NCBI GenBank assembly: GCA_029706075.1
Contig: JAINUG010000130.1
Span: 2,832,383 to 2,896,382, forward strand
From: Aldrovandia affinis
Taxonomy: Eukaryota > Chordata > Actinopteri > Notacanthiformes > Halosauridae
Length of the DNA stretch: 64,000 nucleotides
Direction of reading: 5' to 3'
A program made the translations under genes and the position numbers. Positions 47,906-59,339 of this stretch are shown here, piece after piece. The notes beneath the pieces are model-generated. The model saw nothing but the letters and a program-made list of their open reading frames with translations, made no database searches and was not told the DNA's origin. Each line of letters begins with the position of its first letter. The stretch's first letter is position 1.

Positions 47906-49159
47906 TTGACAATTGTAGGCCTATATTTGACTGTTTTCTTTTCAAATTCTAGGATAATATCATTCATAATTCATTAATATAATTATATCATTATCATTCG
48001 TTTCAATTGTGGCTATTGAGGCTATGGTATAATACTACAATACCAATATAAACATCTCATATTCGCTCGTCAGTGTGCATAACGGAGACTTCCTTCTGAC
48101 CCCCTCCCGTTGCAGTCATGGATCGCCTGGATACTACCTATTTTGGTCCGACCACATTTCTTATCAAACTGTCCTAAGAAGTGTCTTCCTGTCAGGCATG
48201 ATGGCACGCTCCCCTGACCCACTAACGTGCTTGGGCACTGCATTGCTGTCTTGGGCTCTTCCTTACACTGGCTGAACTACTTTTTCCTTGAACTCTACTG
48301 GCATCATTTGTTTTTCTGAAGGAACAATTAATGAATTTGCATCTGTCCTTTGTGTACTGATAACAAAGGTGATTCCCCTTTACAGACATATGCCAAATGC
48401 AATTAAAGACCTACATAATTTGTTGGTGACATGGTAGAAAGACCATCTCTGAATCAGGCAGCAATTCTCTCAAAAATGTGCAACACCTTTGCAGCAAGCA
48501 TGCTGGATTTTCATTGCAAGGCAGTGCCAAATTCCTGTATCTTTCTGTATTTTATGGATGATTATTACTTATGTATTTGGTGTGCACGATATACAGCATA
48601 TACGTCCCACGTGGAGGTGCAGTCAGCAGCAGAATGAGTGAGGATGTAATTCTTGATGTTGAATGGCTTTTCCCTGTGGGGGATTAAGTGAGAAATACTG
48701 TCCCACAAATGGGAATCATGGACTCATTTATCACCAGTGAACACTGGGGAAGTTCTCAGGAAGTTGTGAACAATTTTATCAAGCAGGGGATTAACTTTGC
48801 AAAGTGTGTCATCAACCTGTACATTACAGTAAAAAGGTGTAACAAACAATGGGTTGTCGTGGGTTGAGCATTGGGAAATAAAATACAAAATATGTAATAC
48901 CTCATTAGCAAATATATTCATTTATTGTACCTGCATTTGCAGTATGCTGGACATTTCAATCACATCTTCAGGCATCACAGGGGGATGGCTTATCGCATTG
49001 GTTCCCTTGTGTAATGACTAAATTCCCAATATCAAAATTCTGAAATTCAAAATGCACTTGCAAAGTGACTTGCTTTGAGCTTTTCTAATCAAAGCTGTTT
49101 TCCAAATGACTGCCGGCCAAGATTCAACCTATATATTTTGGCCTTAACTAAGTAATTAA
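47906..49159. other. Intergenic stretch, no gene recognised
   Basis: Several 60-68 codon frames (for example 48075-48275) have no family resemblance. Confidence 0.5.
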
Positions 49160-49440
49160 TTTAGGCACACGGTAAAACGTGTTAAATTGATTCCAACGGT
49201 GCTCATTTTCACCCTCCACACTTTCAGGAGTCAATTTGACACTTTCAAAAGAGTACAACAATTTGAGTCCCTTGTACAGCCAAATTCTAACACTGGGAGC
49301 CATTTGTAAAACTTACGTAATTAATGTGACACTGCTCTGAGCACCTTTTACACTTCAGAGAGTGAATTTTAAAACTCTCCCAGAGTTAATATAACTCTGA
49401 AGTGAGTACTTTTCATACTACCGAGAGTCATTTGTCAATG
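49160..49440. repeat. Short palindrome-rich repeat (AGAGT...ACTCT units)
   Basis: The stretch contains successive small palindromes such as CAGAGTTAATATAACTCTG (49381-49399) and AGAGTGAATTTTAAAACTCT (49359-49378). Looser GAGTCAATTTGACAC-type units occur around 49230. It resembles the GAGT/ACTC-rich MITE-like repeats common in fish. Boundaries are uncertain. Confidence 0.45.
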
Positions 49441-49679
49441 AGTTATCATTGGAAATGCCATTACTCTATTTCTTATCCTTACCAGTGTTGTCGTTTACCA
49501 CTGTTTCATATTTTTCACATAGTTTAAAATGTTTTGTAGCTGAATGTGATGATCTGGAGTACATATTTAAAAATAATAATTATAAACAATTATAGCCAAC
49601 AATCTTTTATTTAAGACTTAAAGTGTTGTGATCCAGTATCAGAGTTTAAAAAAAGGCATGATTTATGTTTCATTGAACA

Positions 49680-50855
49680 AATCAGTGCCTTAAAAACATT
49701 GAGAGACAATGTGAATCAATCAACTCAAAAGAAGGAACAATATAAAGGCTTTCTTTAGCACCATAAGTACTCTGAATGTCAAATGATCTGCAGAACTTAT
49801 GTTCTAACTTTAACAACAACAATATTTCCCTCACTTTCAAGCACTTTGAAAGCATGATGGTGTTCATCAAAGCAAACAGTAACTAGCTCATCCATCAAGA
49901 GATAAACGCTGTCTTCAACCATCAGTACTTCACTCATTTGTCCAAAAACTGGCATTTCCTTTTACATTTTATAACAAATAAGTCCCTGTTGGTACTCTAT
50001 ATGACATCAAGTTTCACCCAGCTGGTAGCAAAAACATCCTTATGCACTGCAATTTGAACCATCTCAGACAACACTTCATCATAACGGGCATCGCTAAATA
50101 ATGGTTTAACTGGTCCTTTCAAAATGAACGTTTCCCAGTGGTATCCAATAGCCATTTGACGCTTCGCAGCAAGTGATTTGGTTATGTTCTTTGAATTCTT
50201 TAGATCATTTTTAAACACCTTGTATTTAGTCTCATAACATGTACACTGCACATGTAATAAGGGACAAATTGTCCTTATACATGAAGGATAATGGATCATA
50301 TGATGATACTTTGGAATAAAATTTCTACGTGGATAAACCTTGTTGAAAAGTTTGTGATGAGCAATGATCAAATGCTTCAAACACACAGTCATTCCCTGAG
50401 TAAGAAATTGCGATAACACTACATTCATAATCTGCAGCAGCAGTAGTAACACATTCCATTTTCCGTTTCCCTGATGAACAAATGTCAACCTGATGTCAAC
50501 AAACAACAGTGGCATGTTTTTTACAAGACACAAAGTCTGAATGGAATTTAATCCAACACTATTACAAGTACATTCTAAATTGACCCATGTAGGACGATTG
50601 TTTCTTTCTAGGAAGCCATAGTAAAAAATATATAAAGAATATCATGCATGATATCAAAAGGATAGTTATCACAAACATAGTAATATTGTAAAGTGTAGAC
50701 GGTTGCATTTTTTCTTCAAACCATACAGTGAAGCTGTCTCTCTTTTCTACTAAACAATGTCTACAGGAATGAGTTCCACTAAAAAACTCCACAAAACCAA
50801 GGATTGTGTTCATCCCCAATTTGTCTCCTGTGATCTGACATATGGTGACATACAC
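49680..50855 (-). pseudogene. Transposase-like (tnp2-like) fish gene-family remnant
   Basis: Reading on the minus strand: GDKLGMNTILGFVEFFSGTH with CRHCLVEKRDSF (50855-50750), then a gap, then an open frame 50533-49997 (178 codons). That frame holds LIIAHHKLFNKVYP, IPKYHHMIHYPSCI, CPLLHVQCTCYETKYKVFK and KRQMAIGYHWETF. After two frameshifts come MPVFGQMSEVLMVEDSVYLL, CFDEHHHAFKV and FDIQSTYGAKESLYIVPSFE (to about 49690). I recall this order from a large uncharacterised family in fish genomes with a CACTA tnp2-like region. The usual segment between the two parts is replaced by unrelated sequence around 50600-50700. Frameshifts and stops indicate a dead copy. The function of the family is unknown to me. 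Confidence 0.6.
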
Positions 50856-50959
50856 TGGCTCAGAAGAAAATAAGAGATTTAGCCCAATTAATTTATCAAA
50901 TGTGCCATCAAAACCATACTTTACATTTTTAAAAATGTATTTCTAATTTTTTCCTGTTT

Positions 50960-51240
50960 TTCTCCCAATTTGGTTTCCAATTATACCCTCTATTTATTTC
51001 AATTCCCCACCCCTACGAGTCCGCCACCCGTCCTCCAGGGCGAGACACTCATTCCGGGCCGATTGTTCCCGCCTCTCCAAGACGGAAATTCTTCCACGGA
51101 CTTTTACCTTCTCCTCGACGGACTCATGGGCTCATCCATGCCCCCGGCTCAGCCCTCGCCGCCGATCGGGGCTCCCGGAGGCGGAGAGACCAAATGAACC
51201 GCGCCTCTGACATCAGCGCACACCACACCAAAGTGTGGCG
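50960..51240. other. GC-rich insert of unknown origin
   Basis: An island of about 250 bp rich in G and C sits within very AT-rich DNA, between two pieces of the transposase-like family. It contains a weak B-box-like region but no convincing SINE structure. A 75-codon plus frame (50970-51197) is probably fortuitous. It may be part of an unrecognised SINE or a small CpG-rich insertion. Confidence 0.35.
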
Positions 51241-51255
51241 CTCAAAACCATACTT

Positions 51256-51477
51256 TTAAAGATCCTGAGTATGAAACAAGGATATAAAATGGATATCCAT
51301 TAACACAAAATTCAATTTTGGAGGCAAAGTTTGCAGCACAGTGCTTCTAGGAAGGCAAGCAATTGGTGAAGTAACAGCAACTATCTGCTCGTCCTTATGA
51401 ACACTATCAAGTCTTAAAGGAGCATAAGTGAGAAACGGACACCTACATCTTCCTTGAGCACAAGGCAATTTAAACAT
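51256..51477 (-). pseudogene. C2H2-like N-terminal exon remnant of the same family
   Basis: The minus frame begins FKLPCAQGRCRCPFLTYA followed by PLRLDSVHKDEQ. This resembles the single C2H2 finger (C-x-C, then F-TY, then HK) found at the N-terminus of some members of the transposase-like family to its 3' side. The match is short, so the call is tentative. If right, it places the start of the 49.7-50.9 kb gene remnant here. Confidence 0.4.
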
Positions 51478-51623
51478 GTTACATTTTTAATTGAGTAATC
51501 AACAGTTGACTGTTTGAATGAAATGTTGGCAATTAAAACACTGCAACATTTTAACTATTGCTCACAACTACGCAACCTATTAAAGCTAATTACTGCATAA
51601 TAGCTTTGCTCATAACTCTTTGA

Positions 51624-52373
51624 CTATTGGGGATTTTTTGTGTTATTAACATCAATATTATAGACTGTTGTCTGCAAGAAAGTGTACATATTGACCAGTG
51701 TGCCATGGTAGGACAAATTGAAAACAAAGTGGGACTTGAAAAGTTTGTTAAATGCCCCAAGGGAACAGCTTGCCTGGCAAGGGATGACCTGCTTGTCTGT
51801 GGTGATGTAGAAGGTGTCAATCCATTTAAGTGCCTTACATGCTGTGTCATCAAGGTTCTTTTCTGAACAACTTTTGGCTGACTTCAACAGGTTAATCAGT
51901 TCTACAAACTGGGTGAGGTGGCAGTTAGCTTCTGTGATAACTTTCAACTTGAAGGATGTATTCCATTTCTCAAGCAACTTCGCAGATGTCTTAGAGCCAA
52001 ACCAGCATGTGAAAACTTGATTAATCTAAAAGGGAAGGGAAATTAGTTACATATACGGACTAAATTACAGAACGGATCATTTAATTTTGTATGGGTTTTG
52101 TAGTCCTAACACACTAATCCTTGTGTATCCAGGAATCTTGGAAAGGAACTGAGGATAATTGTGCTTCTTGTCAGGGTCATGAACAAGCTTCTGGCGATAC
52201 TTAATGATCAGTGCATTGTCATCTCAGTAGGTTAGAAAAGACATAGCCTCTTTGCACACATCCCCCTCAAATTTCTGGTCAAAATACAGCTGTTTTCTCG
52301 AATAATTTGGTCCTCCTTCCGCAGTGTCGGGTGAATTTGGCATGACCACTCCCAGGGCTTTCTTCTTTGAAGG
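51624..52373 (-). pseudogene. SAMD3-like C-terminal region remnant (two exons)
   Basis: The first piece (52373-52123, minus) encodes VMPNSPDTAEGGPNY, FDQKFEGDVCKEAMSFL, a stop, then IKYRQKLVHDPDKKHNYPQF and LSKIPGYT. The second (about 52005-51624) encodes WFGSKTSAKLLEKWNTSF, KVITEANCHLTQFVEL, IPCQASCSLGAFNKLFKSHF and MYTFLQTTVYNIDV. I recall these as the C-terminal part of fish proteins often annotated as SAMD3-like; this is memory, not a search. Exon-like separation is visible (about 120 bp between pieces). The in-frame stop after FLTY shows decay. It lies upstream of the N-terminal-type pieces on the same strand, so two family copies may be arranged head to tail. Confidence 0.55.
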
Positions 52374-52379
52374 TCTTGC

Positions 52380-52974
52380 TATAGTAAATGCAAAACGATG
52401 ACTCCGGTGTTACTTGTAGCATCATAGAACTGTTCCTGTAATGCAAGGTTTCATTTAAACATTTTACTTCTGTAAGGCTGGCCTTCCTTGTATTAGAAGT
52501 TCAAACTCAATTTGTGATTTAGAATTTCACTTAATCTGCTTCACATCATTATTTACAATAACAGTTACTTAATGAATGCATACATGTGTTATTAATAATT
52601 TTGCCACAAGTGGTTCAAGTACAAATTCCAACTACAACAACTGAAAGCACTTTTTTTTTTTAAACTATGCCAGAACTGCAGTCCCTGCAAATGAAAATAA
52701 CTTACAAAATGTATACAGTAACATTTGGACAAACAGTGCAAGCACAAACAAAAATAAAACAGCAGCAGGCTCCAATTATTTAAAACCAACTTCATGCTGG
52801 TTCACTATTTATTTGCCTATGAAAATAACAACAACTATGAACAACATATTTTTATTACAAGAGACAAGTACTACATCTGCAGCATACTTACATAGCCTTT
52901 CTTGGAGAAAGGATTCTCGAGAGCTGGGAACAAGGTCACTATACCAAGAGCATTCTGTTCTCTGATTTGCATAG
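52380..52974. other. Intergenic stretch, no gene recognised
   Basis: AT-rich DNA; possibly intronic or flanking sequence of the remnant to its left. Confidence 0.45.
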
Positions 52975-53491
52975 TTGGAATTTGCTTGGAAAGACATGAT
53001 GCATGAAGCTGAGTGGCCATCTCTGTATGTACGCAGGCGTACCCACTGGTTGAGTTTCATTTATAAAACTCTCCTTGGACTGGTTCCCACTTACTTGTGT
53101 ACATATCTCTCCAAAAGTCAAGGCCATTATAGCCTGCACTCCCAAGATGCTTTGCAGTTGTCTGTTCCTCGTGCTCGCACTGAGCTGGGCAAAAAAGCAT
53201 TTAGGTACGCTGCCCCCTCTACCTGGAACATCTTTCAGAAAGACTTCAAACTGACAAAATGTATTTCGTTTGGTAAATTTGTTTCATTTAAAGGACTTAG
53301 AATGTGGACTAAGTTTTGTTGTGCACTAAATTTGAAAACTATGTAATCTTGAAATTGTTTATTGTATGTAACCTTAATGTTTATTTGTTTTATGCTGCCC
53401 TCTTGGCCAGGTCTCTCTTGTAAAAGAGATTTTTAAATCTCAATGTGACTACCTGGTTAAATAAAGGTGAAATAAAAAATAAATAAATTTG
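52975..53491 (+). mobile_element. 3' end of an L1-like LINE
   Basis: The frame 52975-53346 encodes the end of a reverse-transcriptase ORF: WPSLYVRRRTHWLSFIYKTL, GLVPTYLCTYL, RARTELGKKAFRYAAPSTWN and FQKDFKL. This is a C-terminal signature common in fish non-LTR elements. The 3' untranslated region (GGTCTCTCTTGTAAAAGAGA, TACCTGGTTAAATAAAGG) ends in an A-rich AAATAAATAAAT tail at about 53491. I call it L1-like because of the A-rich tail and recalled family members; another poly(A)-type LINE clade is possible. The copy is strongly 5'-truncated. Confidence 0.75.
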
Positions 53492-54033
53492 TGAAAGTTG
53501 TAAGCCAAAATGAATCCAAAGCATGCAGAAATATATTATTCCATACCCATACAGATCTGTGATGTGTGTCACTACTATAATGCCCAGTTGTCTCCTGGTG
53601 TCATTCAGTGAATGCTGTTTCTGGTACTCATTAAGTTCCTGCTGCTCAGGACACCTTGGACCATCTATTAGCACAATCAGAAAACAATTAAACTAGGCTA
53701 ATGCTCCATAGTAACATAATTATCTGTGGCCAAACACCTCATGTTTCATTATGGGAAAGCTGAGACATACATGGACTAAATAAGAGTCTAGTGAAACAGC
53801 TGCCGAGATTTGCAGTATATCCTATTAGAACATGCATTTTGTGTAGCCTAAGCATAAATAGCATTATCATCAATAGGTTCATATCAGAAATGATTTTAAA
53901 ATCATATCAAATTATATTTATATCATATCATATCATGTGTTACATGATTATGTTTGCAACATACAATATTTTAATTCATAATTTTGGAGGTTTTAGCCAA
54001 GTAGTCTCATTTGGACTTCTAAACAAGATTGTC
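53492..54033. other. Intergenic stretch, no gene recognised
   Basis: AT-rich unique DNA with an (ATATC)-rich patch near 53925. Confidence 0.5.
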
Positions 54034-54237
54034 AGGGCAGCAGTGTAGTGTAAGGGTTAGGGAGCTGTACTTGTAACTCAGAAGTTGCTGGTTTGATTCC
54101 CAGATGGGGAAGGTACTTAACCTGAATTGCTTCAGTAAAAATATCCAGCTGTATAAATGGATTGTATGTAAAGAAATATCAATTGTGTAAGATGCTCTGG
54201 ATAAGAGTGTCTGCTAAATGCCTAAAAATGTAAAATG
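54034..54237 (+). mobile_element. tRNA-derived SINE, second copy of the 6863 family
   Basis: Starts AGGGCAGCAGTGTAGTGTAA (A box) with a B box GGTTTGATTCC, has the same GCTTCAGTAAAAATATCCAG body, and ends in the hairpin TGCTCT-GGATA-AGAGTG (54193-54209). Both outer base pairs have become G-U wobbles, so the stem would still form in RNA. It lacks about 20 bp present in the 6863 copy after the B box. Confidence 0.88.
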
Positions 54238-54469
54238 TCTTGTGGTTGATAACTTCCACAAGACCTCAATTTCACGTCTGAAAATACTTCAACAAATTAA
54301 ATGATGGCATGTAAAAAATAAATGAAATAAACAAATACAATAAAATATGACCAATTACCAATACCTTCTTTGTAGCCGAGGCATCCTGTGTTGTGCTGGC
54401 CCTTTCATGGGGTGGCTCCAAAAGGCTCAGATACTCAGCATCACCAGATGAGAGTTTGGGGTGGAATGG
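54238..54469. other. Short intergenic gap
   Basis: Unique sequence between the SINE and the hAT element. Nothing is recognised. Confidence 0.5.
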
Positions 54470-54477
54470 CTCTGAGG

Positions 54478-55892
54478 CAGGGACATGCGGTCAGGGGAGG
54501 CAGGGGAGGCAGAGCCTCACCTGTCATACTCCAATGAAAATAGCTGTTACGAAAAATAAAATACGAAAAATAAAATACGAATTATATATTATATATTCGT
54601 TATACGAATATATAACAAATAAATATTAAGATTTCTCCACTGATCTGTATTATAAATGTAATTTCTGTATGATTCCAATCATTTTTTATAGTCAAAATCG
54701 CCAAATTTGCGGAGCTCAGCTGCAAATACAGGGAGATACGAGAGGTGCGGCAGCGACGAGCTCTGCCTCCCCTCTGATTGCGCAACCCCTTAGAAACTGG
54801 CTGGAGCACGGGCAATAAGGGCGTGCCTGTTACCATCTCTCTGTATGTCATCAATGTAATGTTTGTAGACCCCTTCATTACATGTCCTCGCCTTCCATAG
54901 TCTAGGTAACTTATTTCACGTATGTGTATAAGATATTTAAGCTCGCTGGTCTCGTCATAAAACTGCAATGAAAAAGCACCAGGTGAGGCAGCAATTACAT
55001 CTGCCGCACTGAGGGGGGCGATCTTGAGCCCACGTAATTGGCGATGCTTGCTATCCCTCTACGTTACCTAGAAAAATAACAACTGCTGCAAAAAATGCAC
55101 TGCGGCTACAACTCCCTTTAGTTTTATTACTCTCGTTTCGTTCATCCTGAATATCTCTACATAAACAATGGAAGACCAATGCCTGAGCTTAAGGACCTAC
55201 TTCAAACTAACAGACAGAAAATCACACGGTCGTTTAAAATAGAGTGGTACCAACGAAACGACTGGCTGTGCTACGAAGAATCGCCTTTACTGCTTTCCCT
55301 GACTTTTGTTCTGCACTACCGACAACGTTTGGACTAAGGCGGGATTTTGTGACTTGAAAAATCTACCAAGGAGCCTGAACAAACATGAAAGGATAGATCT
55401 GGCTTTGAATGAACAGCGAAGATTAAATATCAGCATCCACAATGCTAAGGTAAAGGAAAACTTTTAAAAGACCTTATTAATGTAATTTTGCGTTATGTGG
55501 CTAAAACTGAGGTGACTTGTGAGGTGAGGGAGGCGTTCTTGGGATTTGGTGATGTGAGTGATGACAGACGAGCACCGGCTATTGCTGATTATGTTTTGGG
55601 AGTGTTGGGGAAATACAAGTGAGTTGAAAAACTGGTAGCTCAGCTAAATAAAGCTGGCAAATAAAACGTGAATCGAATAGGCCTACGTAACTTGCCTGTA
55701 TGCGTGTGTTATAAAGAACGCTGATATGAAATATTAAACATACGGTGCCTAACCAATAGTCATTGCGCAACCTGCCAATGTATGGTGAATTTAAGAGACC
55801 TCTATCGGGTTCATGTGTGTAGACCTAAATCTGGCTCTGGTACTATCCAGTACACGTGCCTCCCCAACCATTGACCTCACCGCACGTCACTG
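54478..55892 (+). mobile_element. hAT element (TTF-type family), 1.4 kb, with perfect 8-bp TSD
   Basis: Ends CAGGGACATGCGGTCAGG and complement CAGTGACGTGCGGTGAGG are inverted. The exact 8-bp duplication CTCTGAGG flanks it (54470-54477 and 55893-55900). Transposase fragments remain on the plus strand: a TTF-type zinc-finger start (KIEWYQRNDWLCYEE, then after a shift FP-stop-LLFCTTDNVWTKAG, FCDLKNLPRSLNKHE, about 55225-55395). Part of the core follows (LRYVAKTEVTCEVREAFLGF, GDVSDDRRAPAIADYV, LGVLGKYK-stop-VEKLVAQ, about 55480-55655). The rest of the core and the C-terminal dimerisation region are deleted. This resembles hAT transposases with TTF-type and DUF4371 regions related to ZMYM proteins. 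It is the same family as 13035-14140. Confidence 0.9.
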
Positions 55893-55900
55893 CTCTGAGG

Positions 55901-58900
55901 GTATTCGTCTGAAATATAAAACAATCACAGATCTTGCACAATTGATCACATAAAACACAACACATAAAACACACTTGTGCATTAACCAAAATGACCGCAT
56001 GTAAAAAAAAAAAAATATATATTTGAACTTAAATTAAATATCGTCATTTCGGTTTGTGATGGTAAACAGGATCGCTGGGTTGGATTCAGTCAGATCTAGA
56101 AGAATATCCTCTACAATTTCTATTTCACTGTCACCATATACCTGTAGTTCTACTTCAGGTGAGAGCCACATTTGCTGCGCACTAAAATGGATGGACAAAG
56201 CATTATTTACATTTTCATAACATTAATGGTTAATATTTCATACCCCATAATGCTTCAATAAATGGTTTACACTAAATATGCAATACCTTCAATTATGAAG
56301 TCCCTGTGTGTAAATCCATGTTCAAGTCTGATATACTTGTGCTCATGCTCCTCAAACTATTAGGCGATTACTCACACTGGAGGAGCGATGTCATTTTGAA
56401 AAAACACCCCTCCCTGCAGGAAATAAATGCTTTTTCGTGGGATGCAGATGATGCGTCGGGGATGTGTATCCAATTGATGGATTCAGACTATTAATGTATT
56501 AAAAGCATGTTTTCCCTGCGCAGTCTTTACCCTGACAGATCGCTGTGATAATTCAGTGATTGATTATTTGAGATGTTGATTCTTGAACAGTCCGCTTCAG
56601 AAAGTTGCCCGTCATCGTCTTGGTTTTGGAGGACGGGACTGCATATTCATCAGAGAACCGAGGAAATTTGCTTATGTGGCAAGCCTTAAAAAATCACTTT
56701 ACTTGCCATAATATGAGGACACGCCTAGTCTATCAAACAGATCGCACTCTTTATATAAAAAAAGACAACGAGGGAACAGTGGCACGAGGAAATAATTTCC
56801 ACCAGCTATAAATATTATAGGCTTTTCATTAGATTATCTTATTCATGATCCCTGGATTTGGAATCACCCATGGTGTGCTTCTACTAGCCTTGAGTGTCTC
56901 TGAGTATCTTCCACATCTATTTTAAAACTGATCATCTCATGAAGATATGCTATCAAGTAATTGAATAGCAGATCATTGTTTCAGCAAAACATAGAATATG
57001 GCAGAATGACGTAATATCAATCAACAATAAAATTGATAAGACCGGCACTGAAAAACATATGTATATTCAGGAAACATGCCTGATTTATTCAGTAAAATAA
57101 TATTGAAAACTACCAGTATTGAAGCACTGTTTCAGTTATGGCTAAAGCATTCTGAGATTATGATTTGATTTAACGCAGCAATGAACAGCATGAAATTCTA
57201 TGAAACTTTTTCCCGACACAAAAAATCTACATCCACAATGAAAAGAGATTTTGAATGCAAACTTGTACTAACTGGTTTGATTTTACATCATGCATATTGT
57301 TTTTGAATCATTGTGTGCTGCTTATTTTTCAGTTGAATATAATAAATCAGCATATGATTCCAAAACAATAGACGAATGATGGCTGGCCACATTACGAGCT
57401 TCTAACTGTAAGTTCTGAACACTTTGTTGTTGATATGGATTCTCTAGTGTCACGCATCAGAAAAAAAGGTCAAGTTTGCTGACTTTATTCGAAACAATGG
57501 ATATTCATTGGAACTCAAAGGAAGCCACTGCATAGCCTCCTGTATACAACAAACAAAGATGAAAACAATACAAAAAGAAGATACAAATGGGAACTGGGTC
57601 TCGAGCCAGGGTATAGCAGCTAACATGCTCATCCATATCCAAATGGCACCACCACTTTAGTGGACAGAATTATTCTGAAACCAACTCAAAAAAGAGAGAT
57701 TGGAGATGTTGTGGGCTTTGGCACTTGCTCAAGCTACACTTTAATACTTGGCAGCACAGAGAATATTTGAGAATCCTAAAGCTGAAAAAAGACAGAGTCC
57801 CTTCAGCAGGCCCTTACTGGGCTATATTAAACCATCACATCAAAAAGGCATGCACGGTCAAATATGTCGGGCTAAACATATGAATGCAGGTCCAGATGTA
57901 TTTGTTAGTGTGTGTGTAATCTGTGATTGGCAGAAGGGGCTCTGCTGTAATGTATCTATAGAGAATTGTTCTGAATGTAAATGACTTGCAGTCTGCTTGA
58001 CTCCAGATGGCAGACTGATTGATTGATTTATTTTAAATCATTATCATGAGAAAGTCAACGTTACAAATAGAGCCGCAGACAAATAGTTGTGACATTTCTG
58101 TACGCTGAATGGCACAGCGTAAAATTAGGGGAAACCATTTATTAACCACATGTTTAAAAAGCTGGATTGATGGCAAGAGCTGGAAGTGTTGATGCTTCGT
58201 GATGTCTCCAACGTTTTGACCACAATCAATATTGTGAATCACTGCTGGTTAGGGACGACTGCTGGGCATTCAGCCATCATTGGTTCTATATAGCATACAC
58301 AAGTATTTGGCATTTTAAACAAAATAACAAAAAACTGCCTGGCATGTATTTTCCTGATATCATTCAAGTCAGCTTGAATGTGGATTAACATGCTGTCAGA
58401 CTACAGCAGTTTTCGTTTTGTGATCACTTAATGCTTGCATTATCCTCACTGCTTCTCCCTCATGCGAATACACCATGGGAAGTATTGTGATGATGCACCA
58501 GTGTTCCTTCAGGTAGAATAATATCAGTATTGCTCTATAGTAACATTTAATATGTGAAAGTAAAGTTGAAACTTTTGTTTTCCATTAAGTTTGCGAAGCA
58601 TTCAATTTATACCTTGTTGGTTTCATTTTATTTCTCCACGCCAGAACGTTTTCATAACAACATTTTATTGAGTGCACGCACACATAATTAAGCAAATATT
58701 AAGTATCTGCAGAGTATTAAAAAAACATTTTCTGAGGCAGGAGGAAACATTTGCAATGATATTCTCATCAGAACATGCATGTAACATGCTGCGTCTGCAG
58801 TGAATGACATCACAAGTGTGCCAGCATTAATAAGCTCACATGCTAATTATGCCCTTTAGTGCAGTTTGCAGTGCTGTTATTTATGGAGGGGGTAAAAGTA

Positions 58901-59339
58901 GCTCAGCGTTGCGTATAATTTTCACCCATTCAATATTTTCTGTTGTGTATTATGCTTAAAATAATCTACTCTCCATGGAAATTCCTTTTAAGCAAAATAA
59001 CACTTTATTTGCAAATGGCATGGACTGTCATGTGTACACTCAATAAAAAATAATATCAGGGGTCAGTTTCTCTTTTACTTTCATCTGTTACCACAACCCT
59101 AAGACCAATAGTCGTTAGGTGATATTGTACTTGCTAGCATAATAGTTTGTTGATACAGAATACTGTCAATACATTATTTGACAGAAATGTGATAATTTGA
59201 GATGTAATTCAAAACTTATTTTTTTCAGATTTTTTCTAACTAATTTAATCAAGTCCAAGTCATGTTGTGGACAGATTTAAAATCCATGGAATTGTAAAAT
59301 GCATTCCTCACAGGTATACTGTAAATAATGGTACCAGGA
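55901..59339. other. Intergenic stretch; possible regulatory patch
   Basis: No gene is recognised. At about 56340-56600 a balanced patch carries closely spaced homeodomain/TALE-like cores (CCTGACAGATCGCTGTGATA, then GTGATTGATTATTTGAGATG). About 58745-58930 is another patch with sparse AT runs (ACATCACAAGTGTGCC, CATGCTAATTATGCCC). These are only candidates for conserved noncoding elements. Confidence 0.35.
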
